In this document: positions 25,964-34,130 of the stretch, piece by piece
How the letters are laid out: each line of letters begins with the position of its first letter
Numbering within the stretch: position 1 is the stretch's first letter
Assembly (NCBI GenBank): GCA_021819725.1
Contig: JAKAQR010000020.1
Coordinates: 1-47,645, forward strand
DNA length: 47,645 nucleotides
Source: Actinomycetes bacterium
GTDB taxonomy: Bacteria > Actinomycetota > Acidimicrobiia > Acidimicrobiales > Acidimicrobiaceae
Direction of reading: 5' to 3'
Notes under the pieces: model-generated
Database searches by the model: none
The model's input: only the letters and a program-made list of their open reading frames with translations
Told to the model about the DNA's origin: nothing
Translations under genes and position numbers: made by a program

Positions 25964-26200
25964 ATGATGCGGATAGTCGTAGTTCCGTTTGTGTTCCTCT
26001 GGAACTTCATCGTTGGAGACCAGCCCTGGCTGGCACTTGGTGCCGTCGTCGTCGGGGTAGTGACCCTAGGGGTGCGCCATGACAGTGGAGGTTGGTTGGC
26101 AGTGCCGATTGTGGTCGCGGTCGTACTGACATTGGTGCTCTTGCGCGACGTCAGACGGGGCTACTCGGGCCATCGTCGTTTGGGGAGGAAGGGTCGTTAA
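25964..26200 (+). CDS. Small two-helix membrane protein
   Basis: The 78-aa protein has two hydrophobic segments (about residues 22-37 and 46-60), an Arg-rich tail and VFLWNFIVGDQPW near the N-terminus. It is very close to the ExxE membrane gene and could be its small partner. The function is unknown. Confidence 0.65.
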   Translation: MMRIVVVPFVFLWNFIVGDQPWLALGAVVVGVVTLGVRHDSGGWLAVPIVVAVVLTLVLLRDVRRGYSGHRRLGRKGR

Positions 26201-26210
26201 ACCTCTAACG

Positions 26211-27080
26211 ATTCTCCGGGAACGCCTTGTCGACGATACGGCGGTTGATATCGTTGTAGATGCCGCCAAGGCCACCGGCCGCAATCGACTCACCTTAGCC
26301 GCCGCCGGGCTCGCATTTCACGGATTCCTCGCTATTTTTCCAGCGATTATTGCAGCGGTCGGGTTGGCAAGGCTCATTGGTCTGACGCCTGCTACGCTCG
26401 GTACGGTAGTGCATGACCTGTCGGTCTTGCTGCCACAGTCCGTCGCAGCGATCTTGACGGCAGCACTCAAGAGTAGCGGATCGAGGCGGGCGGATTTGAT
26501 CGCCGTCGTGGCAGGCTTGGCGGTAGCTGCTTGGTCTGCGATCGAAGCCATCTCCGCACTCCAGCAGGCGCTCGATGTTGCCTTTGATGTCGCCAAGCCG
26601 CATGGCTTTATCCTTCGTCGGGTCCGTGCGCTGCCATTGCTCGCGGTTACGATCGTGCTCGCTGGTGTCGCCGTCGCGTTGCTCGTCTTTGGTGGGGCGA
26701 TCGAGAAGTTGGTCGCGGATCAGTTGCCGCTAGGGCTGCATGGCGTTCTTGATGTCGGTGCATGGGTGGTACGGATCGTCGGTTCGTTGATCGCTATGAC
26801 GTTATTGTTGTCCATCTACTACGGGGCCGCACAGGGCAGGTCGTGGAAGAGATGGAGGGTCCTATCCCTGGGGAGCGCGATAGCGACGGTAGGCTGGGTG
26901 CTCACATCGCTTGGCTTCAGCCTCTACCTCACCCACTCTGCGGGCGAGTCGGCGACCTATGGACCGCTGGCAGGTGTGGCGGTTCTCCTGCTATGGCTCT
27001 ATCTCACCTTTGTTGTGGTACTCATGGGTGCCGAAATCGACCACGCCATCGCGATTCACCGCGGTGCATTGACGCAGTGA
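26211..27080 (+). CDS. YihY/BrkB-family membrane protein, start codon unusual
   Basis: The open frame reads on upstream of the TTG at 26364 with clearly coding sequence (LVDDTAVDIVVDAAKATGRNRLTLAAAGLAFHGFLAIFPAII). That includes the family's conserved first helix, so TTG 26364 would remove an essential part. Between the previous gene's end and 26364 there is no in-frame ATG, GTG or TTG; ATT 26211 after GGGGAGGAAGG is the best guess. The protein has six hydrophobic segments and an N-GAEIDHA motif near the end. Family members are inner-membrane proteins of unsettled function. A start-codon mutation or a sequence error is possible. Confidence 0.7.
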   Translation: MLRERLVDDTAVDIVVDAAKATGRNRLTLAAAGLAFHGFLAIFPAIIAAVGLARLIGLTPATLGTVVHDLSVLLPQSVAAILTAALKSSGSRRADLIAVVAGLAVAAWSAIEAISALQQALDVAFDVAKPHGFILRRVRALPLLAVTIVLAGVAVALLVFGGAIEKLVADQLPLGLHGVLDVGAWVVRIVGSLIAMTLLLSIYYGAAQGRSWKRWRVLSLGSAIATVGWVLTSLGFSLYLTHSAGESATYGPLAGVAVLLLWLYLTFVVVLMGAEIDHAIAIHRGALTQ

Positions 27081-27092
27081 CACGCGGTTGGG

Positions 27093-27452
27093 TTAGGTGG
27101 CTTTAGGGTGCTCGTTCCCTCTGAGACGAGTGACGACGAGTGCAGGGAGCCAGCCCTCTAGAAAGGCAAGGACGAGGGCAAGGAGAACGAGAAGGAGTCC
27201 GAGGGTGGCGGGTAGGCCTGCGAGTAGGGCGACAACACGCGCAGCTTGTACAAGATGCGCACTGATCACGCTCTGTACGAAGCCAGCGATCCAACCGAGG
27301 GCAACCGAACAGCCAGCAAGGCTTGGACGGATCGAGAGCGCCAATCCTGCACCGACGAGATAGCCAAGCCACCATAGACCTACGCTATTGCCGATGAAGG
27401 CGATCAAAGCACCAAAGAACACCAACAGGATCGATCGCTGCGTCGTCGTCAT
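27093..27452 (-). CDS. Small multi-pass membrane protein
   Basis: The protein has 119 aa from ATG 27452 with about four hydrophobic segments (ILLVFFGALIAFIGNSV, GLWWLGYLVGAGLALSI, LLAGLPATLGLLLVLLALVLAF) and a charged tail. The start overlaps the stop of the acylase by 4 nt (ATGA), so its translation is probably coupled to it. It converges on the BrkB-type gene with 12 bp between the stops. The function is unknown. Confidence 0.7.
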   Translation of the reverse strand: MTTTQRSILLVFFGALIAFIGNSVGLWWLGYLVGAGLALSIRPSLAGCSVALGWIAGFVQSVISAHLVQAARVVALLAGLPATLGLLLVLLALVLAFLEGWLPALVVTRLRGNEHPKAT

Positions 27453-29914
27453 CTGCTTGGCTCCAATCTCCAGGTGGCGATGCTGGGCTGAGGGCCGAGC
27501 CCGAATGGCAAGTAGTGCCCATCGAACCAATCGGGTATCTGATTCTCGTACCAGCTCGATAAGGGATTCTCGGATTGACCTCCAGGGTAGATGGCCGCAC
27601 CTCGATCACCGAATGCCACGATCATCCGCCAACTCGGACCGGCCTCTGAGAGCAGACCTCCGTCGGCGGCATCGACGGTCCAGGCATCCCCGGATGATCC
27701 TCGGGGTCCATAACCCAGACCGGCCACGCCGCTCAGGGAGGGAAACTCGCGAAAGTGGAGCCGATCCCAGTGCCATGTCGTCTCTTGATTGCCGAGTCTA
27801 TGGGCGAGGCTCGCGACGGCTTGTGTCAGCGCCTCTCGTGCAACGGTACCAGCATTGCGATGAACGTGGCTGGCTGGTGGGGTGAAGAAAGGATTTGCTG
27901 GGTCGTTGATATCCAGGTATTGGAGGTCCTCGATCAGTGGAGCATTGAGTTGATTGACCACGAGCGAGCTACCAGGCGGTTCGGGAACGCGGTAGTAACG
28001 GAACCAAGGTTCGAAGGTATCACGGATGTCGTTGCCGAGAAAGGTCCACCAAATGCTCGCTGCCGTTGAGGTGGTGCCCATGGAGTCATTCCAGTGGCGT
28101 AGGGTCGTGACTGCCTGCTCGACCGCGGGTGTGGGATGAACCCCATTGAACTGGCGTACGAGCCAAGGGACGAGTTGGGTGGCGAGGTAGTCGGTTACTG
28201 AGTTCTGGAGGTGAGCGACGTCGGTGGGGGTTACTCGCTGGTGAGTGGTGAGGAAGGAGTGGATCTCGTCAGCTCGATAGCCATTGGAGAAGAAGTCAAA
28301 GGAGGTCCCGAGGTAGTACGGGTAGTCTGCACTGACCGGTCGTTGGTTCGCACTGAAGACAAAACCTGATTTTGGATCGTAGCTTTGTGGGATCTCGCTA
28401 TAGGGAATCGATCCGACAATGCGGCTACCATCGTTACCGTTCATCACCAACCACGGATCACGCGCGCTGACAATCGGGTAGTAGCCAGCCGAGATGAGGC
28501 CGATGTTGCCGTGGCGGTCACCGAAGACGAAGTTCTGTGATGGCGCACGCCAGATCGAGAGCGCGGTAGTGAACTGTCTCCAATTCGTGGCATGGAGGAT
28601 GCCCATCAGTGAGGCAAAATCCTTGGAGACAGCGGCCCCCATCCAGTCGACAGCGACCTTGGCGCCATGGATCGTGATGATGGGGCCATTAGTCGTTGTC
28701 TGTACGACGAGATGCTGACTGGTGCCCCCTTTCACCTTGACGGTGTAGTCGTAATCAGTAAAAGGCACCCACCTCCCTCGCAGCAGGTAGTCACCGGGAT
28801 GGGCCTTACTAGTGGTCTCTTGGTAGAAGAAGGTCGATTGGTTCTGGACATCAGTCTCGCTCCAGGCAATCCAGTGATTTCTCCCGATCAGGATGATGGG
28901 CAGGCCGGGGACGGTAACGCCAGCAAAGCTCACCCCAGGGGCGTGCGCGTTGACCCAGTACCAAACGGCGGGAAGTGTTTGATTCAAGTGTGGATCCCCG
29001 GCCACAATGGTGTCGCCGGTGGTTGATTTATCCCCCGCAATGGCCCAGTTGTTTGAGTTTGAGAAGGAGTGAATGGCTCCTGGGGGGAGTTTGGTGCTCA
29101 TTTTGGCGAGCGACTGAAGCGAGTCCAGCAGTGACGGACTGACGGTAATGGGTGGGTCGGTAGGAGTGGTGTGGTGGAAGTGATACGGTCCGGGATCATA
29201 GGGCTCCTGCGGGTTCTTCGCGATCACTGGAAACAGAGCCATGCTCCGTTGAAAGCCAAGGTGTCCAACCAAGATCGAGTAATCGACGGGATTCTGGGAG
29301 TAATCGAGGGTCTGTGTCAAGTACCCTTGGACCAACATCGAATCGATGGGCGTCCAAGGAGCAGGGGTGTAGTCGAGGAGACGAAACTCTACGGGGAGTT
29401 GATGGTGGCTGATATCGTAGGCACGTGCCGCATTTACGCCGTTCGAGAAGATCTCTAGAATCTCTTTATCAGCTGATGGTAGCGCTTGGAAGTTCGCCTC
29501 GGCGGTCCGAATAAGTCCGAGCCGAAGTTCGAAGAGGTCGGAGGTCAGGTAGCTTGGTCCGAGAACAGCTGACAGTTGGCCTCCGGCCTCACGGCGGATA
29601 AGGTCCATCTCGAAGAGCCGATTGCGCGCCTCGAGGTATCCCATTGCGTACCAAAGAGCAGCTTGACTCCTGGCGTGGAGATCCGGGATTCCCTGCGCTG
29701 AGTAGGAGATTGTGACGGTCGTAGGGATGCCGGTGAGATGTATGGTGGCCGATGTCGGCAGGGCTGCTCGCGCACCGAGATTGAATGCGCCGGTGGTTGG
29801 GTCCAACGTCGAGCCGAGCGGCGGCACGGTGGCGACGCCCCGAAGCTGAAGGATAGCGAGCGCGAGAAGCGCGACAATAATGCCCAGAGTGCCGAGGAGG
29901 GGGCGCCGAGCCAT
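27449..29914 (-). CDS. Penicillin-acylase-family (S45) Ntn hydrolase, membrane-anchored or secreted
   Basis: The 821-aa precursor has an N-terminal hydrophobic helix (LGIIVALLALAILQL). An alpha-chain region (GYLEARNRLFEMDLIRREAGGQLS) follows. Next comes the autoproteolysis site SNSNNW (Ser287, the new N-terminal nucleophile of the beta chain), then AGDPHLNQTLPAVWY and GVTVPGLPIILIGRN. These enzymes cut amide bonds of acylated amines such as penicillins or acyl-homoserine lactones. The natural substrate is unknown. AAAGGAATCC precedes ATG. It follows a small lipoprotein gene by 57 bp and is coupled to a small membrane protein. Confidence 0.92.
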   Translation of the reverse strand: MARRPLLGTLGIIVALLALAILQLRGVATVPPLGSTLDPTTGAFNLGARAALPTSATIHLTGIPTTVTISYSAQGIPDLHARSQAALWYAMGYLEARNRLFEMDLIRREAGGQLSAVLGPSYLTSDLFELRLGLIRTAEANFQALPSADKEILEIFSNGVNAARAYDISHHQLPVEFRLLDYTPAPWTPIDSMLVQGYLTQTLDYSQNPVDYSILVGHLGFQRSMALFPVIAKNPQEPYDPGPYHFHHTTPTDPPITVSPSLLDSLQSLAKMSTKLPPGAIHSFSNSNNWAIAGDKSTTGDTIVAGDPHLNQTLPAVWYWVNAHAPGVSFAGVTVPGLPIILIGRNHWIAWSETDVQNQSTFFYQETTSKAHPGDYLLRGRWVPFTDYDYTVKVKGGTSQHLVVQTTTNGPIITIHGAKVAVDWMGAAVSKDFASLMGILHATNWRQFTTALSIWRAPSQNFVFGDRHGNIGLISAGYYPIVSARDPWLVMNGNDGSRIVGSIPYSEIPQSYDPKSGFVFSANQRPVSADYPYYLGTSFDFFSNGYRADEIHSFLTTHQRVTPTDVAHLQNSVTDYLATQLVPWLVRQFNGVHPTPAVEQAVTTLRHWNDSMGTTSTAASIWWTFLGNDIRDTFEPWFRYYRVPEPPGSSLVVNQLNAPLIEDLQYLDINDPANPFFTPPASHVHRNAGTVAREALTQAVASLAHRLGNQETTWHWDRLHFREFPSLSGVAGLGYGPRGSSGDAWTVDAADGGLLSEAGPSWRMIVAFGDRGAAIYPGGQSENPLSSWYENQIPDWFDGHYLPFGLGPQPSIATWRLEPSR

Positions 29915-29971
29915 GGATTCCTTTCTTTCGTCGTTCGCCAGATCCTAGCAGACAATTGATCGCGGGAGTGG

Positions 29972-30400
29972 TCACTGGCCCTGGGACTTATAGGGCACGA
30001 CATATTCCCCTTGATTGGTGGCCGAAGGAGCACATTGCGCTCGTAAGGCGATGACGAGGCGTGATTCAGGGAGTTGCTCCGTCTCAGCGAGCGTCCCGGC
30101 TAATGGTTGCCAATAGGAGTCCGTTGATGCTGCGAGGTTGGCAGGGGAGACGGCCTCTGCGAGCAGCAGTTCCGCTCTGGCAAGGTCTGTGCGGGCCTTT
30201 GCACCATTAGCGGTTTGTGAGGTTTCATAGAGGCGAATCGATTGGTGAACGAGCGTGCAGGCCTGGTCAGCCTCTGCGGTGGCACTTGCGCCGCAGGAGG
30301 AGAGCAGCGCACCCGTCAGTGCGATCGATCCAAGGAGCACGGCCCTTCTCTTTCTCGGACGGCAAAGCACGTGCAGAGGCCATCCGTTTCCACGATTCAT
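29972..30400 (-). CDS. Small lipoprotein of unknown function
   Basis: The 142-aa protein has a basic start, a hydrophobic stretch and the lipobox LLSSCGAS, so it is probably a lipid-anchored extracellular protein. The rest is helix-rich (AEADQACTLVHQSIRLYETSQTANGAKARTDLARAELLLAEAV). It precedes the penicillin-acylase-family gene on the same strand and might act with it at the cell surface. ATG 30400 has only a weak ribosome site, so a later start near the hydrophobic region is possible. Confidence 0.7.
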   Translation of the reverse strand: MNRGNGWPLHVLCRPRKRRAVLLGSIALTGALLSSCGASATAEADQACTLVHQSIRLYETSQTANGAKARTDLARAELLLAEAVSPANLAASTDSYWQPLAGTLAETEQLPESRLVIALRAQCAPSATNQGEYVVPYKSQGQ

Positions 30401-30468
30401 CCTGTTGTGCCTTGCTCGTCCACGATTTCAGGCTAACGGTAGCGCATGGTGTTTGGTAGGCTTTGGGC

Positions 30469-31266
30469 ATGGATACCCTCTTTGGCCCCGATTCGGCGGT
30501 TTGGCAGTTACACAGCGACTTCTCAGGACTTGTCGGTGGATTGCGTGCCCTGGCGGTGCAGTCGCTTGAACCACGAGCGCTTGCAGGAGTGCGTCAATTC
30601 TCGCGATTTGGCGACCGTCCCGATCAGCGCCTACGCGAGACGATCGACTTCATCGATACGATCACCTATGGGGACATGGACGAGGTGAGATCGGCGATTG
30701 CCGCAGTTCGTAGGCTTCATGAACCGGTAGAAGGGGTTGTCCCCGATAGTGGGGCAGCGTTTTCGGCTAACGACCCGTTCCTCTTGGCATGGGTCCATAA
30801 TGCGATGGTGGAGTCTATCTGTTTCGCCTACGAGCGGTTCCACCCAGAGGTTGACCATGCGCTCTATGACCGTTATGTCGCAGAGATGACACGATTTGCC
30901 GAATTGATGGGTTGCGAGATGACGGAAGTTCCCCTGCGCTATGGAGACCTCAGCCAATGGGTTTGGCGCCAACCCAACCTTGTCGTCAATGAGGCAACGA
31001 TGGAGGCGTTTACGATCTTGGAGCGGCTTCGGCCGGCCGGTTTTGTGGGGCAGGTCTATCCCTTCGTCATGCGGTGGCTGTATGCATCACTGCCGAACTG
31101 GGTGACGCTGCAACTCGATCGATCGGTTTCAACGATGGAGGAGTCGCTGATTTGGGTGGGGCTCAAAATTGGAGGGGAGCTCTCCATGGGGATCACTGCT
31201 CCATCACCTCGCCGGCTACGTGCTCAATCCCAGTACGCTCAGGAGGATGCCGACGCAACTCGATAG
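30469..31266 (+). CDS. MpaB/Lcp-like oxygenase (DUF2236 family)
   Basis: The protein has about 265 aa from ATG 30469. It has the family pattern: VWQLHSDFSGLVGGLRALAVQSLEP, RFGDRPDQRLRETIDFID and WVHNAMVESICFAYERF with the conserved His. Further on are FAELMGCEMTEVPLRYGDL and MRWLYASLP. The latex-clearing protein and MpaB use this all-helical fold to bind b-type heme and cleave polyprenyl double bonds. The substrate here is unknown. TTG 30463 is an alternative start. Its end overlaps the HAD gene by 20 nt. Confidence 0.85.
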   Translation: MDTLFGPDSAVWQLHSDFSGLVGGLRALAVQSLEPRALAGVRQFSRFGDRPDQRLRETIDFIDTITYGDMDEVRSAIAAVRRLHEPVEGVVPDSGAAFSANDPFLLAWVHNAMVESICFAYERFHPEVDHALYDRYVAEMTRFAELMGCEMTEVPLRYGDLSQWVWRQPNLVVNEATMEAFTILERLRPAGFVGQVYPFVMRWLYASLPNWVTLQLDRSVSTMEESLIWVGLKIGGELSMGITAPSPRRLRAQSQYAQEDADATR

Positions 31267-32068
31267 GCTTTCACTCCTCTTTACTGATCTTGACGGGACG
31301 CTCCTCACGACGAGCGTAACCATCCATTCGAGCGTGGTGCGCCAGATACGGGGTGCCCGCAGCCGTGGCGTGTCCGTGGTGCCGGCGACAGCGCGTGGCG
31401 TGAGGGGCATGCTTCAGGTGGCACAGCTCGTTGATCTCGGTCCCCTTGCGGTCTGCCACAACGGTGCAGTTGGTTATCATCTTGAGCGAGGGTCGTTGCT
31501 GTGGGTGAGGGAGCTGTCTCGCGAGTTTGTACGCACCACGATCGAGAGTCTCGTCAAGCTAGACGACGGCTTTTTCTTCGCGGCCTCTTCCCCGATCGAG
31601 TTTCGCCCCCAACGGGCGTTTTTGAAGGATCCGACGATGACCGAGCTCGAGTGGGAGTTGGCGGGGCTTTTTGAACTCGATTCGGTGGTCAAAGTGATCA
31701 TTCGACATAGGGATCATCCTGCTGCTGCACTCATTGATATTCTTTCGCAAGAGGTCTCGGGGGTACAACTCATTAGCGGGTCGACTGACTGGGTCGAGAT
31801 CGTTCCAAAGGGAGTGAGCAAGGGCTTTGGTGTTGGCCTGGCGGCAGAGGTGCTGGGGGTGGAGCTCGAAGACGCAGTGGCTATTGGAGATCACCTCAAT
31901 GATCTGCCGATGCTGATGAGCGTTGGTCATCCGGTTGCCGTAGCGAATGCGCATCCCTCGGTGCTGGCGGTGGCAGCCGATGTGGTGTCATCGAATGATC
32001 TAGGAGGAGTTGGCGAGCTGGTCAGCAAGATGGGACACGGTAGTACTGCTGATAGGTATCGTGCGTAG
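31247..32068 (+). CDS. Cof-type HAD phosphatase
   Basis: The protein has 273 aa from ATG 31247. It has motif I FTDLDGTLLTT, motif II VPATARG, a long C2 cap, a motif III Lys in KGVSKGFGVG and motif IV AIGDHLNDLPML. This is the Cof/YbiV type that dephosphorylates sugar phosphates, flavin precursors or similar compounds. AGGAGG abuts the ATG with no spacer, so the start could be GTG 31220 instead. The gene overlaps the MpaB-type gene by 20 nt and is cotranscribed with it. Confidence 0.85.
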   Translation: MPTQLDRLSLLFTDLDGTLLTTSVTIHSSVVRQIRGARSRGVSVVPATARGVRGMLQVAQLVDLGPLAVCHNGAVGYHLERGSLLWVRELSREFVRTTIESLVKLDDGFFFAASSPIEFRPQRAFLKDPTMTELEWELAGLFELDSVVKVIIRHRDHPAAALIDILSQEVSGVQLISGSTDWVEIVPKGVSKGFGVGLAAEVLGVELEDAVAIGDHLNDLPMLMSVGHPVAVANAHPSVLAVAADVVSSNDLGGVGELVSKMGHGSTADRYRA

Positions 32069-32108
32069 CCTAACCACGTCACCCTGGTCGTGTCGAGATG
32101 GCACATGA

Positions 32109-32125
32109 AGCATCCTGAAGGGATG
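32109..32125 (+). other. Small hairpin after the HAD gene
   Basis: GCATCC/GGATGC with loop TGAAG forms a 6-bp stem about 40 nt after the stop. No T-run follows, so it is at best a weak terminator or an mRNA-end structure. Confidence 0.3.
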
Positions 32126-32233
32126 CGCACGTGCAAGCTGGTGTCACCGGGAAATCTATGACTTCTGTAGGCACCGTCCTTGTTACAATGGTGCTGATAG
32201 TTTCGTTTGCAATCGAAAAGGTTGAGGTTCTCG

Positions 32234-32893
32234 TTGCTGCAACGCGTTTTTGATACGGTCTTCACCGAAACTGTTCCGGCCGAAGAACTCTCGTCGTCTC
32301 GACGTGTGCGCGCAGTCGCCAGGTTGCTTGCCCTCCTTGGCTCAGTGCTTTTCATTGGCCTGGCCATAGAAGGGGTGACCGTTGTTTTTATCGGTCAGCT
32401 GATCGCACTCCATGTCGTACTCGGCCTGATTCTGCTCCCGATCATGGCCTACAAGATCATTGTGGCGACCTATCGGTTCGCGATGTACTATCTCGGTGCC
32501 CCTGACTTCAAACACGCCGGGCCTCCTGAATTAGTTCTGCGGGTTGTTGGCCCATTGCTGGTGGTCACCACGGTGATCCTGATGGTGAGTGGCATCATAC
32601 TGGTCTACGCACGCCCGAATACGCCAACGGCCGCGCTTTGGCTCAACATTCACCGGGATGATTTTGTGGCGTGGTTTGCGCTAATGGTCTTTCATGTGCT
32701 CGCCTATGTGCGTAGGGCCGTAGGCACGTCAAGTTACGATCTTCGTTACAGCCGTTATCACTCGTTGATCGGACGCCAGGGGCGTCTTATCAGTATCGTG
32801 CTTGCAGTGATCATCGGTGGACTCCTGGCGTGGGCGATCTTTCCTGCTGTCGCTCATTGGTCGAGTTTTTTCTCAGTACACCCCACTCGCTAA
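32234..32893 (+). CDS. Four-helix membrane protein with heme-ligand-like histidines (cytochrome b-type)
   Basis: The protein has about 219 aa from TTG 32234, with GAGG eight bases before; TTG 32207 and 32222 are alternatives. Four to five transmembrane segments hold His in QLIALHVVLGLILLP, in LWLNIHRDDFVAWF and in LMVFHVLAYV, arranged like the di-heme sites of cytochrome b561/DUF4405-type proteins. This would allow transmembrane electron transfer. The partner is not evident. The heme assignment is from pattern only. Confidence 0.6.
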   Translation: MLQRVFDTVFTETVPAEELSSSRRVRAVARLLALLGSVLFIGLAIEGVTVVFIGQLIALHVVLGLILLPIMAYKIIVATYRFAMYYLGAPDFKHAGPPELVLRVVGPLLVVTTVILMVSGIILVYARPNTPTAALWLNIHRDDFVAWFALMVFHVLAYVRRAVGTSSYDLRYSRYHSLIGRQGRLISIVLAVIIGGLLAWAIFPAVAHWSSFFSVHPTR

Positions 32894-32921
32894 TTAGAGA
32901 ACCGGTGGGTGTGTTGCTAGG

Positions 32922-33689
32922 ATGGTGGTCTTGGAGTGGAAACCGGATCAGCTGCTAGACCTGGGGTTGCGGGTGACGGAAGCTTGCCTTGCAACGGTGA
33001 ATAGTTCCTCGGACTGGTCGGCGACTGGGCAGGCAAGAGGGCAACATGTCGGGGATGTCGTCGCCGATGAGGCAGGCCTACAGGTTCTCATCAATGCAGG
33101 GGTCAATGTGTTCTCGGAAGAATCTGGCCTCTTGGACCAGGGTTCTTCGGTCACCGCGGTCCTGGATCCGATCGATGGCTCGACGAATGCGGCACGAGGA
33201 ATTCCGTACTGGACCAGCGCTATCTGCCTCCTGCATCATGGCAGCCCAGTGGTTGGGGTAGTGAGACTGTCTGGTTCTGAAGGAGTCTTCGCGACTAAGG
33301 TTGGCCAAGGTGCTACTTTCAATGGTCAACATATTGTTCCATCCTTAGCTGAGTCGTTGAATCGTTCGGTGATATTTGTCAACGGTTACCCGCGTCAACA
33401 TCTAGGTTGGGCGCAAATGCGCTCTCTTGGTTCCGCAGCGCTCGAGATCTCATTGTTGGCAAGGGGAAGTGGTGACGGGTTCATTGACTGCTCGGATGGA
33501 CTTGCCGTCTGGGATTACTTGGCGGCAGCTCTGATTTTGACAGAAGCTGGCGGTGTGGTTCACGTGCAGGACGTGGAACTGATGATGCCTCCATTGGATC
33601 TGACACGCCGTAAAGTGGTAGCCGCCTGCAATTCCCTTATTTTGTCCGCTCTTCTGGGTCAGCCTGACGATCCTACTCAACGGGGGTAG
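32922..33689 (+). CDS. Inositol-monophosphatase-family protein
   Basis: The 255-aa protein has the metal-site motifs: VFSEESG (Glu66/67), AVLDPIDGSTN (Asp82, Asp85) and WDYLAAALILTEAGG near the C-terminus. The family hydrolyses inositol-1-phosphate, histidinol phosphate, fructose-1,6-bisphosphate or PAP using Mg2+. The substrate is not decided by these motifs. It stands 16 bp before the tRNA-Val gene, at the edge of the island array, and is the last chromosomal backbone gene in the window. Confidence 0.88.
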   Translation: MVVLEWKPDQLLDLGLRVTEACLATVNSSSDWSATGQARGQHVGDVVADEAGLQVLINAGVNVFSEESGLLDQGSSVTAVLDPIDGSTNAARGIPYWTSAICLLHHGSPVVGVVRLSGSEGVFATKVGQGATFNGQHIVPSLAESLNRSVIFVNGYPRQHLGWAQMRSLGSAALEISLLARGSGDGFIDCSDGLAVWDYLAAALILTEAGGVVHVQDVELMMPPLDLTRRKVVAACNSLILSALLGQPDDPTQRG

Positions 33690-33692
33690 ACT
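33664..33692 (+). promoter_or_regulatory. Possible tRNA-Val promoter
   Basis: CTGACG (33664) and TAGACT (33687) are separated by 17 bp and end 13 bp before the tRNA. Each matches the consensus at four of six positions. It overlaps the end of the phosphatase gene. Confidence 0.3.
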
Positions 33693-33705
33693 GTAGCAAC
33701 TGTGA

Positions 33706-33782
33706 GGGCGCTTAGCTCAGTTGGTTAGAGCGGCTGGCTTACAACCAGCAGGTCAGGGGTTCGAGTCCCTTAGCGCCCACCA
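33706..33782 (+). tRNA. tRNA-Val(UAC), with encoded CCA; integration target
   Basis: The acceptor stem is GGGCGCT/AGCGCCC, the D-arm contains AGCTCAGTTGGTTAGAGC, the anticodon stem is GCTGG/CCAGC with loop CTTACAA (anticodon TAC), and the T-arm is GGGGTTCGAGTCCC. CCA is encoded at 33780-33782. Bases 33733-33782 recur three times downstream as att copies, so this gene's 3' half is the attB/attL site of a family of islands. Integration restores the tRNA each time, which explains why it stays intact. Confidence 0.97.
33733..33782 (+). other. att core copy 0 (within tRNA-Val)
   Basis: This 50-nt segment, from the anticodon stem to CCA, is shared with 36966-37015, 38287-38336 and 41578-41627, with at most two mismatches in any copy. 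It is the left attachment site of island 1. The shared 3' flank GGTCAGAGCATGTTTCC continues a little further. Confidence 0.9.
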
Positions 33783-33830
33783 GGTCAGAGCATGTTTCCT
33801 AAATCGCAATAGACCAAGTCCCAGCAAATA

Positions 33831-33838
33831 ACCCAACA
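33831..33838 (+). other. Putative integrase arm site, left end of island 1
   Basis: ACCCAACA begins 49 nt after the CCA end. The same octamer starts at 37064, 38385 and 46729, each exactly 49 nt after the CCACCA of its att copy. Right ends carry the same motif 130 nt before the core. Confidence 0.5.
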
Positions 33839-33862
33839 AAGAGTTCGAGGTTGGAGGATTTG

Positions 33863-34060
33863 ATGGCAGGAAGCATGCGGCTTGTGGCCCAGCAGACACC
33901 TGGGAGCTCCATCGTACGAAGTACGCTCACGCTCAGGAGGGCAGTGCATCGCAGTGTCCGTTTCCGGGACACGATGCGGCAGGCTGAGCGTGAACTCGCA
34001 CGGCTCGTGATTGAGCAAGAGGATAGACCTGTACCGCTCATCAAGGATGCACCAGCCACA
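33863..34060 (+). pseudogene. Integrase N-terminal stub 1 (tyrosine recombinase arm-binding domain)
   Basis: ATG 33863 follows GGAGG. MAGSMRLVAQ... and VRFRDTMRQAERELARLVIEQEDRPVPLI match the N-terminal arm-DNA-binding domain of actinobacterial phage-type integrases (usual pattern RFRGTRRQAERELARL). Similarity ends near 34060. The core-binding and catalytic domains (R...HxxR...Y) are absent, and a minus-strand gene ends just beyond. Compared with the stub at 38417, a short internal region has been deleted and scrambled while the frame stays open. Confidence 0.75.
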
Positions 34061-34130
34061 ATGGTGGTCAGGTCTCGAAAAGGCCTATCTCACTCTGAAG
34101 TTCCGACCCAATTCACTAGCTTGCTACCCA

